From an uncultured Prochlorococcus sp. (GTDB lineage Bacteria; Cyanobacteriota; Cyanobacteriia; PCC-6307; Cyanobiaceae), in the NCBI GenBank assembly GCA_902591275.1, contig CACJAC010000001.1:40000-103999 (forward strand): a stretch of 64,000 nucleotides of DNA. Direction: 5' to 3'. A model generated the notes under the pieces. The model did no database searches. It had not been told where the DNA came from and saw only the letters and a program-made list of their open reading frames with translations. Positions 63,910-64,000 of this stretch are shown here, one piece after another. Every line of letters starts with the position of its first letter. The stretch's first letter is position 1. The translations under genes were made by a program, and so were the position numbers.

Positions 63910-64000
63910 TTACTTTTTTAAATAAATTGCTTTTAATGAGATAAATAAAATCAGAAAAACCTCTCATAAGTCAATATCAAAATATCACAGGATTTTGATA

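Overview
The window looks like a piece of chromosome from a high-light-adapted Prochlorococcus. The DNA is very AT-rich, genes are short and tightly packed, and TTG and GTG starts are frequent. The gene set is that of a marine picocyanobacterium: chlorophyll synthase, NDH-1 subunit 2, a PetP-like protein, PipX, SepF, cyAbrB, long-form HPF and malate:quinone oxidoreductase. No insertion sequence, prophage or CRISPR array was seen.

Layout. 1-3.1 kb: end of the cytochrome c oxidase operon ctaC-ctaD-ctaE, then a cyAbrB regulator. 3.1-11 kb: riboflavin synthase, an iron-sulfur aldo/keto reductase, and a five-gene minus-strand run (topA, a repeat-bearing lipoprotein, a DUF2232 membrane protein, a UPF0284/CobT-like protein, a Tat-type lipoprotein). 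11-21 kb: ndhB, an ABC ATPase, birA, a DciA-like protein, the quinone methyltransferase, hisF, petP-like and chlG, a class A penicillin-binding protein, rsmB, and two small genes at 20660-21002. 21-23.4 kb: a compact photolyase cluster (DCC thiol protein, TIGR03643/DUF2805, DUF2256, photolyase). 23.5-29.4 kb: trmH, an ABC permease, lepA, mqo, nfuA. 29.5-29.9 kb: a promoter, a leader resembling the glutamine-sensing downstream-peptide RNA, a 57-aa DUF4278 protein and a strong terminator. 29.9-35.5 kb: an ArsM-like methyltransferase, a class V aminotransferase, an SDR, murE, a glutaredoxin-like protein, yidD, rpsD. 35.5-41.8 kb: a sulfur amino-acid block (two cystathionine-synthase-family enzymes, then cysK), queA, pdhC. 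42-55.6 kb: acyl-activating enzyme, lipB, hpf, deoC, recO, a glycosyltransferase, the proC-sepF-pipY-pipX-ecfT-der run and the aroQ-miaE-cobI-DUF1823 run.

55.6-64 kb is the accessory part. It opens with tRNA-Tyr and tRNA-Thr, common integration sites for cyanobacterial islands. It then carries a tight three-gene operon: a SABATH-family carboxyl methyltransferase, a Glu/Leu/Phe/Val-dehydrogenase-like protein, and a sarcosine-oxidase-like flavoprotein whose usual covalent-FAD cysteine is a serine. This operon is my best candidate for an undescribed system; it looks like a pathway that deaminates an amino acid or amine and methylates a carboxylate. Around it lie small unknown proteins, a decayed membrane-protein gene with two in-frame stops, a lipase-like gene that has lost its start codon or carries a frameshift, a VTT/DedA-type protein and a membrane glycosyltransferase. 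The last 91 bases (63910-64000) show nothing I can call.

All family assignments were made by reading motifs; no database search was run.
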